From Selaginella tamariscina (taxonomy: Eukaryota; Streptophyta; Lycopodiopsida; Selaginellales; Selaginellaceae), in contig PUQB01000232.1 in NCBI GenBank assembly GCA_003024785.1, positions 300,483 to 364,482 on the forward strand: a stretch of 64,000 bases of DNA, in the 5' to 3' direction. The position numbers and the translations under genes were made by a program. Below are positions 21,964 to 34,999 of the stretch, one piece after another; within the stretch, counting starts at the first letter, position 1; each line of letters opens with the position of its first letter. Below the pieces are notes generated by a model that saw only the letters and a list, made by a program, of their open reading frames with translations, was not told the origin of the DNA and ran no database searches.

Positions 21964-22530
21964 TGTCACAACCCGATACAGGATACAGGATTCCGGATAC
22001 AGGATGCAGGATTTCGGATACAGGATACGGGTTACAGGATATGCCTGCAGGATATTCCTACAGGATATACCTATAGGATATTCCTATAGGATATGCCTAT
22101 AGGATATGCTACAGGATATGCCTAGAGGATAAGGGACACTATTCTTAGCTCATGACTAGATTAGACTCATGACTAGATGACTCATGACCAGATTAGCTTG
22201 GAGTTGTGAGCATAAAAGCTCCGACCTAATTGTTGTACAATCAGTTACTATCAACACCAGTCATTCTACGATTATTCTTGTTCTTGTCTTGTCTCTCTTT
22301 GCCTCGCTCCTGTCTTGCTCTTGCCTGTCTTGTTCTGTCTTGCTCCTGGATCCTGTCTTGTTCCTGGATCCGTCCTGCGCCTTCCTGTCTTGCTCCCGGA
22401 TCCTATCCTGTTCCTGTCTAGCTCCTGGATCCTGTCCTGCGCCTGGTCTTGCTCTCATCCTGTTCCTGAGTCAAGCCTTCCTGTTCTTGGAATCCTGCTC
22501 TCTTCCTAGTTCCTGGATCGTGGCTTGACA
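21964..22530 (+). repeat. Chromovirus A, 3' LTR
   Basis: TGTCACAACCCG to GGCTTGACA. TATA is at 22212-22218 and the inferred start segment AGTTACTATCAA at 22243-22254. Confidence 0.9.
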
Positions 22531-22678
22531 ATACAGCACACGAGCCCTGCCAGTGCTCCCGAGGAAAGACTATCTATCCGGCATGGACCCCAGGGACTGG
22601 ACATTGGTAATAGTGTCCTGGCGACCACCAAGGATTTGTAAGTCACCCACATTTAGCCTGCAGAGTCCCCGACTACCA
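22531..22678 (+). repeat. Old element 5' LTR, second part
   Basis: It matches the end of the LTR at 47700-47830, including AAGTCACCC and CACATTTAGCCTGC-GAG, and ends GACTACCA. Confidence 0.6.
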
Positions 22679-24026
22679 TTTGTTGCGACTATGGAGTTAA
22701 TTACACATGAATAGAGTTCACTAGTTACGGCCCAGAAGGAGAGACCGGAGTGCCAAGATTAATCGTTTGAACAATTAGAGATCAGCGAGTACCAACTAGC
22801 CAGGAGGATGCATCGGACAGGCCAAGAGAGGTTAATGGAGGGCAGAGAGGCACCCGACTACACAGACGGCACATGCCTTGCCATTCAAGGAAATGATGCA
22901 AAACACCACGTGGCCAAACTCTGAGAGGTGGTAACCCGCACAGCAACATCAAAGGCGGTCGCAAGCTACAAACAATGAAGAAAGGTATGAAGAACCACAA
23001 CACGTCCGGATGTCATTCTAGGTGTAGGAGCGTGTGGGAATGAGTAGTACTTGGATGGGCGACCACGCTCGCAATAACCTGCAATGCAGAGTGGGATGGA
23101 TGGCAAGACAATGGAAGCCCTCCACCTCCTCTTGACGTAGGTGAAAGTGATAGCTATGACGAGCCCCCACATGAAGAGCCAAACCCATGTTCGATGAGTG
23201 GAGACCCTGCGCAAGAGAACCCAAGAGAAGGAAGGCCTACACAGAGGCAGGATCCGAGGCCGACAAAATCAGCATGGATAGCAATAGGGACAAGAGCCAA
23301 AGGTCATGCGTGCCCAACACCATGAGGGATGCAAGGGGAAACCCAAGGCTGCCATCACCCACCAAGGTAAGGCGGGTGGATCGTGGATGCCCGAAAAGAG
23401 GGGAGGTTGAACTCCTGGTGCAGAGGTTGTTTTGTCAATAATTTGTGCCCCTCCTTGGGGGTCCTATCAGATGAGGCTCTTTTGTGGAAGCAAATGCAGA
23501 CAGGATGCCTCACAAATGCCGAACCACAAATGCAGGGGTCAGGGAAAATCTCAATCGGATGATGCAGCAGGCCAAGGTGAGTGCTAGAATGAGAGCCCAA
23601 GGCTCTGGAAGGTTGGCTTACACATGGGACGACTACCCACACGAAGCCAACTAGACGTCAACAAGTTGACGGACTGGGAAGAGGCACCAACAAGGGGGGC
23701 CACACAGTGGTCACTCTGGGCAAGGGACGAGGGAATTCCGTCCTAGGTGAGGGAAATCCGCCCAAGCGAGCAGACCATACCCGCAAGGGTGCACGGCAAA
23801 GTCGCAATCACACGAAATGAGGGAATACCGTCTCAAGGTGAGGAGAATCCGCCCGACAACCACGACCGTTCCAAACCATGAGGGGATTCTGCAGGGTTTC
23901 ACGGTCCTACCAAGGCACCCACTAGACAAGGGAATTCCTCAATCGAGGTATGCCGCACCACCAACCGTTAGGTTGGTCCTGCAAAGGAGGCCTGGGGGAC
24001 AGCCGGGAGGAGCCTGTCCTCATCAC
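22679..24026 (+). other. Old element internal region, first part
   Basis: This is GC-richer than its surroundings. It reads in short blocks as a basic, Pro/Glu-rich protein (for example SYDEPPHEEPNPCSMSGDPA). This could be a leader or Gag N-terminus. It is broken, no domain is recognised, and it ends where LARD copy 2 inserted. Confidence 0.4.
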
Positions 24027-25642
24027 TGTCATAGTTTCTACTATGACTCCTCTTTTACTTTGGACGTTGACTGTGTTACCTACTGTACTATGTTGATAAG
24101 TCCTAGGTGTAGAAGAAACAGGCTTGCTTAGTGCACTTGGATATCTAGCGATGGTCCGGCCGGGTGTCATTAGGTATTTGCAAGAAACTCTGGGTGAAGC
24201 TAGCACTTCCATCTAGAAAACTCTACCTTAATTTTTTGTGTCTCAATTGGGTTAATGGCTAGTTCCCGATGAGTTCAGCATGTCGGATATGTTTAGAAAT
24301 ACCCCTAGGTTTGACAGGTTAGGGTTTAGGGGTCAATGGATAACTCACCAAGTATATTCCCTTTGGGAATAAGATTCCATGCCAACCCACTTATGTAAAC
24401 AGGAAAACGGGGGGAGGGTCTGTCACATAAATAAGGTAATATGTAGGAGCGAGGGTTTCTGGGTTCATGACTAAGCTTGTTACTCTTCTCCCGATGCAAG
24501 CTTTAGCTTATGTCATCAAGGCACAACCCTCTGTTGTGCCGCCCTAACTTCCAGATGATAGGGGTACGTCCCACTTTCGGGATAATTACCCTTAACGTTG
24601 GCGAATCCATGCCTGGGAGGTCTTGTCAGAATGCACGTTTCAAGATGTAGAGGTTGAGGCTTGTCTCCAGCCTCCTCTCCACGTCAAGCCAGGTGTAGCA
24701 CTCATGGCCAAGCAAGGCACATTCGTGTCCTTGTCCAACCATGGGCGTGGGATCTTGTTTGACGGGTTCACATTACCTAGTTCCTGAGGGTTCACTAAGG
24801 GGTTCTAGAGTTGGCATTTAAGAGCCACGTTTGTGGCACTTGGTGCAACTCTTGAATCTAAAGGCTATGGCATGATAGCCCACAACGGGGAAGGCAGTTC
24901 ACATGGAGATGTGACACTAGGCTAGACGTCACACGATACAACGCCTGAGGCATGCCCTTTGGGGTTGTGTCGTGGGCTTGTCGCCAAGGGGTTGGATACT
25001 CTGACAAACAGACATGCTTGTGCTCGCATTAGGGTGCTATGCCTTGGGCATTTGCTCAAGGGAGGTTAGGTCTCGTAACTAGGTGTGTTTAGGCACACTT
25101 GGCTAGGGAGTGTTCTCCTTGGAATTCAAGGGTTGAACAACCTAAGCTTGTTAGTAGGGCCTTTTGTGAAACTCTTACAAGGTCATGTACTTAGGGTTAT
25201 CCAAACCTAGCCTTAGGGAGTTTGCTTAATAGAACACTTGTGTTCGCCAGGGTTAGTCGTGGTTCAGGGTACCCTTGTCGCCCTAAAGGGGTTGTACCCC
25301 TGAATGAGGGTGATTCCTCAAGGGGTAAGTGACGATGCCTTGGCTCTGTCACGGGGGTATGTGTGAGACACATCTCCTTTGTGGGGTTAGGGCATGAGCC
25401 TGTCTAGGTCTACTAGGACAGGATCCTAAAGTCTACTTGGGTTATCCTCTAGGGTTTAGGGGATGCCATTCTAGGAGACTTAGGGTAGGACTCTAAGTCT
25501 TCTGCCTAATTGGGCCTCTGAGTTATAAACTCTTAGGGTTATCTTGGAAGACTTAGCGTTGCTTATACAGGGTGATGACGCTGAATGGCCACTTGGCAGC
25601 CACATGTTGCACGTGTTGGCTCTTCGTGTTAAAACTCTGACA
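24027..25642 (+). repeat. LARD copy 2, 5' LTR
   Basis: It starts TGTCATAG with the tip hairpin (24028-24047, loop TTCT) and ends AAAACTCTGACA. There is one copy of the 58-base unit. Confidence 0.88.
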
Positions 25643-28600
25643 ATTGGTATCGGAGCCTATTCTTTGCGGTTAGTAGGACTGCCTAAGGTGTAGTGTGTTT
25701 TAGGGTTTTAGTTAGTTCTAAATTTTTAAAGTACTTTATCACTTATGGCTAATGTCTGAATTCTGCGCAGAGAGTGGATCCTGAGATCTATAACTCTTCA
25801 AAGAACATCCTCTTGGTAAGTGGGTGTGGGTTATGGACTCAAATGTCAAAGGTAACACTTGAAAGTTAACTTCCAAGTTGTATGCCAGGTTATTTTATCT
25901 TGTGGTCGTTCAGGTTACTTTACCATATACTTCCACAAGACATGGCATGTAGTTTGTTCTGGCTTACAAACTAAGTCTTATGAGGTGGGTCTTGTGATAT
26001 CCTAAGTCTACACATTATTGAAAATTTTTCTTTTTCTTTAAGGTGTTTGAATTTGGGATAACACATGTTTTGAGAATTTTAATTAATAATAATAAACGAT
26101 TTTTTATAAATATACATAAACTTATGTGCGTGCATGTGTGTCTTACTCTATGTCGATTGAGTTTTGGCTTAGGTCAAGATTCAATATTGAGTCCAACTAT
26201 AGGGGAAAGGCTTATGTTAAATGTGCATTTTGACTTTGGGAGAAGGGGCATATTCAAACATAAGAGGGAACACTACATTTTGACATAAAGTGTAAAATAA
26301 GCTCTCATTATATGCATGTTTCCAAGAGTGTAATTCCAGAAGCAAACTATGATGATGAACTTATAATACAACGAAATGTCAAATATTAACATATGATGAA
26401 TATGTTAAGCAGTTGGTTCGAAGATCAATGTAATCAAAGTATTGTCCGATGTTCGCAATATTTTGATGACCTAGCTACAAGTAACATTAGGTGAAATAGT
26501 TTACTAAGTTCAAGTTACTAATTTAAACAAAGTACAACTTGAAACCTTAGTTGGTTGTAAGTGCGCACTTTGTATTTAAGTTAGCTAGCTCGACTAACTT
26601 AATTATGAAGTTATTTCATGTGGGATCATAAGAATGAGATAGAATAATATATTTGGCAGTAGACGAATTTAATGTTGCATCCTTATCAATGCAGCTTTTG
26701 GGATAGATGGCAAGATCTACTAGAAAGAGTAATGTTGAAAATGTATGTTTACATTTTTAGTTTACGGAGTAATGAAGGACTTGCATAGTGAAGGCGTTCA
26801 GCGCACACTATGCATTTTCATTGTTAACTCTTTAATCTTGAAAATTTGTAACGTTGTTTGCAATGTGGGGATAGCTATTGAACAAGGGTGATTCCTTGAT
26901 TTAAAAGGGATTCTCCACTTTGGTTATCGACTAAGTAAGTAAACTTGCTAAGTTTGATAACTTATGTTGGGAACTATCGATGTGTTAGTAACAATTGAAT
27001 TTACATTGGAGATTTAAGTGCATGTACCTCCTTAAGATAGTATGTATTCGATAAGAATTAGAAGTTGGTATTGGTTTCCAATATCGATTTTATTTTAAAG
27101 TCGAATACGATTATTCAAAAAATGATTTCTTGACTTTGCATCATGGTCAAAAATGTGGGCACTCAGAGAATTATCAAGTAGGTATCTTCAATTCTTTGAA
27201 ATATCGAAAAATAGAACTATTCTGAACTTAAGGTTTGAGTATATTCCTTGGATTAATTGTTAGTTCTATGTCAAGGTTTGATGGTGTTCCTTGAGTTGGT
27301 TCAATATTCTTGTAAGTATAATATTGAGTAGCATGATTAATTCAAGAAGATGGTCTCCCTTCTTGATGATTGTGATACAATGTCCATAACATATGGTCCA
27401 ATATTCAGTATGAAAATATGAGGTTTCCTATTACCTCATTCATTGAGATATTCATATCTTAGACTTTGAAAGTATTTATGACAGTCTTTTAAGATTAATT
27501 ATAAATGATTTGTTAAAGTATAGTATGGTATCTCTTGAATATTGAGTTTGGAGCGCTTAATAATAAGACTTGGTTATGATCACATGAGGTGGCCATAATC
27601 ATGAAATATAAAGATTCAAGCGGATTTGAGTCTAACACTTTGGTAAGGTAGTACTTTAGTGTAATAACTTGAAACATGTTTTTAAGTTAGTTGAGAAATG
27701 AGGAGTTTCTCAATACATTGCTTGAGGAGCAATGTGGTATATTGATAATTGCTAGGTGTCTAAAATGAATAATGTATCTTAGTTCGATGTACTGAACTAG
27801 ATATTTTATTCATGTTTGGGGAGATTTAATTAATTATAAGGTATGACTGAAACATGAAGTTGATATAACACTTTAGTGTTATGATAACATTTATGTGAAG
27901 GTTGATATCTTACTAAATCAGTTAGATGAATACACTAGTTCATGATTCCTTTTAGTCTCTGAACAAGTTCCTCAGAATACTGTCGTAACATTATATTCCA
28001 TATCAAAAACTGAAGTTTGGTTCTAAGACCATATTTATATTATAGTTGTAGCATTCAATAAATTGATATGATTGTAAGTTTATATCCGCTAGTATAACAA
28101 CTAGTTGGTAAGCTTAGGATTTGAACGTTAAAACGATCATTATCCATTCAAGAGTATCAATATCGAAATTGCAATTATTTATGAAATAAAGATTAGTTTA
28201 AAAAGATGTTTATTAAAACACTAATTGCTCTAATTAGTGAAAATGTTATACTTTGGATAGTGTTGGGAAACATTTATATAATCAATTTGAAAAGCTGGAC
28301 ATAAATATTATGTTATGAAGGCATGCAGTATTCTGAGTTCATGGAGACTCTTATTGTGGAAATTAAGTTTTGAAATTTTGATATTTTTTAAACTTAGTGA
28401 AATGAGAGTTAGGAATTATGGAATGGCATCTAGTATGTTGTGCTCTTGGAGAATGAGTACAATGAGAGTGACAATTAAGAAACGTGTTATCTAAAGATCG
28501 TCGATTGAGGCACTAGAGATGTGTTGAATTTCCTAGTTTCCCATTGGTTTGTAAAAAAGGTATGTTAGCTTATCTGGTCCCTGAACTGGTCGATGTTATG

Positions 28601-29486
28601 AAAAAGTACAAAGTTGGTTCCGAAAAAGTGAATATTAGTGCTATTACACTTGGTAGTAGATTTGACCTGAATTTAATTCTCATTGGGAATGAAGTTATGT
28701 CAATGACACATTAAGTGAATGGGCTAATTTCAAGTTGGCATGACCTTGTTGTATATATGTGTACAACCATGCGCCTCTCTGATCGCCTCTGGCCAGATTG
28801 ACATGTCTACAAAGAATAGGGTTTCGAGAGAAGTACTTTAGCATCGAAAAAGAGCTTGATTCCGATAAAAGTCTCATACTTAGTCTGGTGTAGCTATATA
28901 CTAACAAGGGATAAGTATAGTAGTAAACCCTTATGTCAAGGAGTAATGAGAAACACCAAGGGATACAGAAATGTGAGGCTATAATACTGTAACATGTGGA
29001 AATGTGGAACAATTGGAGAAACGCGAAGGCGTTTGGTAGGCATTTAAGGTTAACTCAAATTGCTTGTTGGATGCTAGACGACAAAGGTCGTCAATAGTAC
29101 TTATTATTAAGGAATAAAGCAAACCTTTATTTCTTGTTAACCAAGGGTCAGCAACAACACTAACTAGAGCCTCCAATATAAATTCTAGTTAAATAAAGAA
29201 ATTAACCATTGTTGTGTGCGTCGGGTGACAAACTTTGCAGACGTGCAAAAGGTCTCCAAGTGACTTCATGTCGCAGGTGGTGCCTCTGGCAGCTAGGTTT
29301 ACGACTTAGTGGATGACGGTTCTGAAATACTTGGCTTTGCATAATGCAAGGGGGTAATGAAATTATGTGAACTTTTGGCTAACTCTTCATAGAGTGATAT
29401 GTTAGTTTTGGTTAGTTTTGTCTAACATTATCTAGTCTTGGAATTGGACGTCAACGAGGACGTTGACATTTTCAAAGGCAGGGATG
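25643..29486 (+). other. LARD copy 2 internal region, non-coding
   Basis: It begins with an initiator-Met-type primer site (TGGTATCGGAGCC, 25645-25657) and ends with a purine tract near 29475-29486. It is collinear with the reverse of 8451-12169. Length without coding motifs fits a LARD. Confidence 0.8.
25645..25657 (+). other. LARD copy 2 primer-binding site
   Basis: TGGTATCGGAGCC differs by one base from the standard plant initiator-Met site and lies two bases after the LTR. Confidence 0.85.
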
Positions 29487-30637
29487 TGTCATAGTTTTTA
29501 CTATGACTCCTCTTTTACTTTGGATGTTGACTGTTACCTACTGTACTATGTTGATAAGCCCTAGGTGTAGAAGATACAGGCTTGCTTAGTGCCTTGGATA
29601 TTTAGTGATGGTCCGGCCGGGTGTTATTAGGTATTTGCAAGAAACTTTGGGCGAAGCTAGCACTTCCATTTAGAAAACTCTTACCTTGGTTTTTCTGTGT
29701 CCCAGTTGGGCTAGTTCGGGTGAGTTCGGCATGTCGAATATGTTTAGAAATACCCCTAGGTTTGACAGGTTAGGGTTTAGGGGTCGATGGATAACTCACC
29801 AAGTATATTCCCTTTGGGAATGAGATTCCGTGCCAACCCACTTATGTAAACAGGAAAATAGGGGGGGGGGGGCTCTGTCACATAAATAAGGTAGTATGTA
29901 AGAGTGAGGGTTTCTTGGTTCATGACTGAGCTTGTTACTCTTCTCCCAGTTCAAGCTCTAGCTTGTGTCGTCAAGGCACAACCCTCTGTTGTGCCACCCT
30001 AACTTCCAAATGATAGGGGTACGTCCCACCTTCGAGGTAGCTTACCCTTAACATTGGCGAATCCATGTCTGGGAGGTCTTGTTGGATTGCACGTTTCAAG
30101 AGGCAGAGTTAGAGGCTTGTCTCCAGCCTCCTCCTCCACGTCAAGCTAGGTGTAGCACTCACGGCCAAGCAAGGCACATTTGTGTCCTTGTCCAACTGTG
30201 GGAGTGGGATCTTGTTTGACAGGTTCACGTTACATAGTTCTTGAGGGTTCACTAAGGGGTTCTAGAGTTGGCATTTAGAAGCCACGTTTGTGGCACTTGG
30301 TGCAACTCTTGAATCTAAAGGCTATGGCATGATAGCCCACAACGGGGAAGGCAGTGTCACATGGAGATGTGACACTGGGCTAGACGTCACACGATACAAA
30401 ACCTGAGGCACGCCCTTTGGGTTGTATCGTGGGCTTGTCGCCAAGGGGTTTGGATACTCTAACAAACAAACATGCTTGTGCTCGCACTAGGGTGCTAAGC
30501 CTTGGGCATTTGCTCAAGGGAGGTTAGGTCTCGTAACTAGGTGTGCTTAGGCACACTTGGCTAGGGGAGTGGTTCTTTTTGGAATTCAGGGGTTGAACAA
30601 CCTAAGCTTGTTAGCAGAGCCTTTTCGTGAAGCTCTC
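29487..30637 (+). repeat. LARD copy 2, 3' LTR, first part
   Basis: It matches 24027-25180 and is interrupted at 30637. The remainder is 39879-40421. Confidence 0.88.
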
Positions 30638-31248
30638 TGTTGACCTTAGAAAATCCTACCAACTAAACATAGTAGTGGACGCCACCGACAAACCCGTATT
30701 AAGGGTTTAATCAGAATAAGATAAAGAAGAAATCTAACATCAGAAGGTCGGGAAAGGGTAAGGATGGCAAGTGTATAGCATGCAGCAGTACTATGAATCC
30801 CGTCACAGTACTGAGAAAATGAATAGTATACATCAAAGCAGGAATACAAGTAAGAGATAGACGTATAGAGAGGGAAAGGAAACTTATATATGTCCGCGCA
30901 CGCACATGGTACAAAAATAATAGTATACTCGGGATCCCTTTCTAGTCCTAATATGGTCTATTTATACCCTCACTCTTGGTCCCGTACTAGCAGTTTCATA
31001 ACTACCTCTTAACCTTATCCATTTCAGTTACTGTAACTCCTTCTTATCCTTATCCAATATGCCGTACTCCGCCTTAAACATCGTATTGCGGTAGTGACTC
31101 GCCAGTAATTATGTTAGTGACTTGTACTCCAATATATCCTTCCCACTCTCGGTTTTCAATAATATATATTGTTTTTGGTGTTTTTCCCATTAATATTTGC
31201 CTATGAAATAACAAGAAATCCTTTAAATGTCTAACTACAATCCTAACA
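30638..31248 (-). repeat. Gypsy element 3' LTR
   Basis: Plus-strand ends are TGTTGACCTTAGAAAATCC and CAATCCTAACA. It pairs with 39283-39878. The adjacent plus-strand TCCCCCCAGAC (31249-31259) is the complement of the polypurine tract. Confidence 0.9.
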
Positions 31249-31260
31249 TCCCCCCAGACT

Positions 31261-33650
31261 AGAAGTGTTGCATTGCCCCGATGCAACTTTACGATTCCCT
31301 GCTATTCCACAGAAAGATGCGACAAAGGCTTTGAGCTTGTGGTTCTCTTTTGCGTAATTTGCGTACTTCATTTGTGTCGTCTGTGGTTGTAGTGGTTGTT
31401 GGGTTGAACTCGCTCATCTTGTCATGGATGTTGCGTACTTGTTTAGCTAGTGTGTGCATGGTGTCCATGAGTACCTGTTTTGTTCGTACAGATGTCGCAT
31501 GATGTTCGAGTGTTCCAAGAATTATTCTTGATGGTGTTACAGCGGTCATGGAGTTGTTGACTGAGACTCGCGTCTCCTTGTTGAACTGCTACTTGTTGCC
31601 TGATGGAATCAACAACACTCCGAAGATGTGAAAGCTGACCTTCGAGAGTAGTATCATTTGGTGGGTCTTGCGGTGGTAATCCGGGTGAAGCAGTTTTGAT
31701 CACGTGTGTGCTTAGAACCCCTAGATGTGTCTCGCTCCTGCGATCTGAAGCGTGATGCCCCATTTGTTGTAGTGGTGAATAGGGCTATTGCTCCTGCTCT
31801 TTATCGTGAATGTCGTTCTTGGCTTGTTGTCCAAGTGTCAGTACTGCCAAATGCGGTTCTTGATGTGTCTGCTGTACAGCTGGAGCCCATCCTTGCTCTG
31901 CTGGAGTTGCTACCTGTGGTGCTATGATATGAGAAGTACCTACAGTAGTTTGAGGATGAGCTATGGTGGTGACGATATTACGGTGACGCTCGTATTGATT
32001 TTGTCTAATGGTGTCGAGTCCCCACAGTCCATGGGTGCCATGGATATTGGTGCTGTAGGGTGATTGTGATCTGTCGTATGGATGTTGATCTGGTGGTGTT
32101 GTGTCTTCACACTCCATGTGTACTGCGGAAGTTGACGCTGTGGGCTTATTACGCGTTCTTTGAGGTCTCCTTGTGGCAAAGGTCTCCTCTGTAGAACTTG
32201 ATCATCGTCTTCTTTGTCGTCACAAATTGGAGTGTCACTACAGGTTCCTGTGTTTGCGGTTCTTCTGGCTTCTTCAATTGTGAGCGTGGTTGTTTCTTCG
32301 GTTTGGCTGTAGTGGTGTGTCCAAATTATGAGTGTCAAAAACATTGTCTGGATACTGCGAAGTAAGACCTAACCAAAACCCCATCCTTGTTGTGAGTACC
32401 GATGTACTTGTCGGTGCTAAGTCGCATGCGTAATACGGAGGGTTGTTAAAAATTGATGAAGCATCGGAAATACCAGTTGTCTCTCCTTGTCCTTGTCTTT
32501 TGGGATTGTGTAGAGTTTGTAGCTCACGTTGCAGTCCCCACGACTAACTCCCAATCCGGTTTGTGTCCTGTTCAGATACATGATAGACATACCCGATTTC
32601 CTTATTGAAACCTACCGGCATTTTGCGGAAGGCAAATGCGGTGGTGATAGCATTGGTGCGATTTCTTATGAGGTTCCCGTAGAATAGATGTTGGTGTTGC
32701 GTTGGCAGTCTTCTGTTTCTGGAGGAACCTGTCGTAGTTGTCAGTGTAGGCGTGTATATATGTGTGGACTTGCGGAATTGGATCAAAAGAAGTGTCTGGA
32801 TTTGGAAATTCAAACACATCCCTAATGAGCTTACTTGTGAAAGCGAATGCCCCGCCATGTAGTTGTAAGGCCTTGAATTGTGGTGTATAAGCTTTAATCA
32901 CCTGATCGACCAAGTGTTCACCTTGTTGATCTAATCGTTTGTGAACAAACGTGTCGAAGTATCGGTCCAACTGCATTCGCTATATCCATTCCCGTATATC
33001 CGAAATGAGTGTTGGTGCCGGACAAACAATACGATACAATACCAGTGAAAGTGGAATGGAAACTGCCGGTTTAGATTGTGATGTTGTATTGAGTGCTGTA
33101 GCAGAATTGCTTGCCGTATCGGTGTACTCGTCCATTGATTCCATGAGTGTTCGGTGAATGAAGGAAGAAAAAGATGAAGGATTCGAAGAATGAAAGGAAG
33201 AAGAAATTAAAAAAGAATTATGAAACCCTAGTGTATGCTCTTGGTTGGGTATTGTTGCTATTTTATGCTTAGAAAATTTAGGGTCTGTCAGTGTCTGCGG
33301 AGCAGTCCACGTGTCAATATTGGATTGATTGGGTGTGTGAATGCCTTGGTTTTTCGATAGATTTGACAAAGAATATCTCATCATTGGATTCTGCATTCCT
33401 CGAATTCCCTGATGTCTTGGATTTTGCTTTCCCTCGTGTGAATGATTCTGTCGATGTTTTCAGAAGATTTTGCTTACATCTACTCGCCATGCTGATATGT
33501 GACTTACGGCTGAGATCGTATTTTGGGTCGTTGTTTAGTTCGTGTTTGCATTCGCTGTGTACTTTGTGTTCTGGTTGGTTGTGCATCTCTGTTTCCGGCT
33601 TGCTGTGCAATTCGTATTTGGGGTCGTTATCAAGATCGTCCTCTGGCTTT
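31261..33650 (-). other. Additional region between integrase and 3' LTR (fossil)
   Basis: This 2.4-kb stretch reads on the minus strand as Gln/Thr/His-rich and Ser-rich protein blocks plus a more globular block near 32.6-33.0 kb (LDQQGEHLVDQVIKAYTPQF and FTSKLIRDVFEFPNPDTSFD). The latter is loosely like the plant mobile-domain/transposon-associated proteins. I see no signal peptide or membrane segment that would argue for an envelope gene. Function is unknown and the region is broken. Confidence 0.45.
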
Positions 33651-33799
33651 TTGGAGGTATATTTTTATATGCATTTGTATTCGTTGTAAGTAGGACTCAT
33701 GTTGTAAACATCCATAAGAGTGACGGTGTTGTTATCTCGTATGTTGGTAATAATATATGGTCCATACCATTTCTCTGACTCGGAATATGGATCGGTGTT

Positions 33800-34780
33800 G
33801 TACTCATCATAGTCGATCGTGCCATGCCTTAATACGTGTTTGTATTGCTTGTATGTTGAAGACTGCTTGCTGTCGTTTCTCGTCAAGCTGTCCGAGTTGT
33901 AGTAATCGTTGTTTAACTTGTTCTGATTCCCCAATGTCATATTCGAGTGACATCCGTAATGATGGTATAATATACTCAATAGGTGTAATTACTTCTAATT
34001 CATATGTAAGTTGAAATGGTGTAAACTTTGTTGCTACTTTATATGTAGTACGGTATGCCCATAATGCCGATGAGAGTTTTTCGTCCCAGTTTTTGTGATT
34101 TGTGTTAACTATCTTGGTTAATACGGTCTTCAATATTTTGTTTGTAGCTTCTACTTGTCCATTGCCTTGTGGATAATATGCCATGGAGACGTAATGCTTT
34201 ACTAAATATTCATTACAAAGTACTTTGATGACATTGTTAACAAAATGAGTTCCTTGGTCACTAAGTTCCATTGAAGTGCCAAATCGCAGTACGATATTTT
34301 CGTAAATAAACTTGGCTACACGTGTTGCGCGGCAATCCCATAATGCGATAGCTTTTGCCCATTTAGTAACATAATCCGTGAGTACCAATATATACTGATT
34401 CCTCTTGATGCTTTTAGGATTGATTGGTCCCATAAAATCCATTCCCCATTTCATAAATGGAGCTAATGGTTCTGTTGGATGTAATGGTTGAACTTGATGA
34501 TGTGGAGCTGGTTGATGTTCATTACACTTCAAACATTTTTGACAATATTCTATAGCATCCTTGAATAATGTAGGCCACCATAATCCGGATTGTAATATTT
34601 TGCGTGTTGTTAACGTTCCTGCAAAGCATCCACCGTGTTCCCTGAGTGGGTTTCTCGTAATACAAGTTGAACTTCCTCCATTAGCACACATCTCCTTAGG
34701 ACTTCATCTTTTCCCCTCTTATATAGTATACCTAATACCATGCAGTACAACTTGCATCGTAAGACGAGTTGTTTGCGTTG
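33800..34780 (-). other. Gypsy element integrase region (fossil)
   Basis: It has an HHCC-type start ([33 protein letters not shown]), then core words [38 protein letters not shown] and [20 protein letters not shown], and a tail ending HDRL. This is the clearest domain of the element. Confidence 0.88.
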
Positions 34781-34999
34781 TTGCGTAGTTGCATACTTGT
34801 TTGGTGCTATTCCGGTTTAGAAAGTGTTCAATATCTTGAAGATATCCTTTGTGATTAAAGTGTTTTGGCTGTTCTTCTTGTTGTATTTGAAATCATTTAG
34901 CATTTAGTAGTTCATCATTCACGCCAACACCTTCTTCCTCGTGTAATACAGCTTAAGAAATCTACTTGTTGATGTAGTTTGCCTGGTTTGTGGACAATT

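Larger units (their letters stand above)
16251..22530 (+). mobile_element. Chromodomain Ty3/gypsy retrotransposon (chromovirus), copy A
   Basis: A 6.3-kb element with LTRs at both ends and domain order Gag, protease, RT, RNase H, integrase, chromodomain. The Gag/protease style (C-x2-C-x4-H-x4-C knuckle, LLDTGANACFMDD, FGMPWFVVANP) recalls the Tf1/Sushi/Tcn1 group rather than seed-plant CRM, Reina or Tekay. It looks nearly complete in length but is broken, with probably half a dozen or more breaks. LTR similarity suggests a moderate to young age. It sits in the 5' LTR of the older element at 15874. I see no exact target duplication. Confidence 0.9.

Noticed and set aside
25645-25657. tRNA gene fragment
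   Set aside because: Only the 3'-end complement is present, two bases after an LTR. It is a primer-binding site. I found no complete tRNA or rRNA gene in the window.
24027-30637. Autonomous copia or gypsy element in this span
   Set aside because: No RT, integrase, protease or Gag words were seen in any frame of the internal region.
31261-33650. Envelope gene making the 9.2-kb element retrovirus-like
   Set aside because: No signal peptide, hydrophobic anchor or furin-like site is evident on the element strand.
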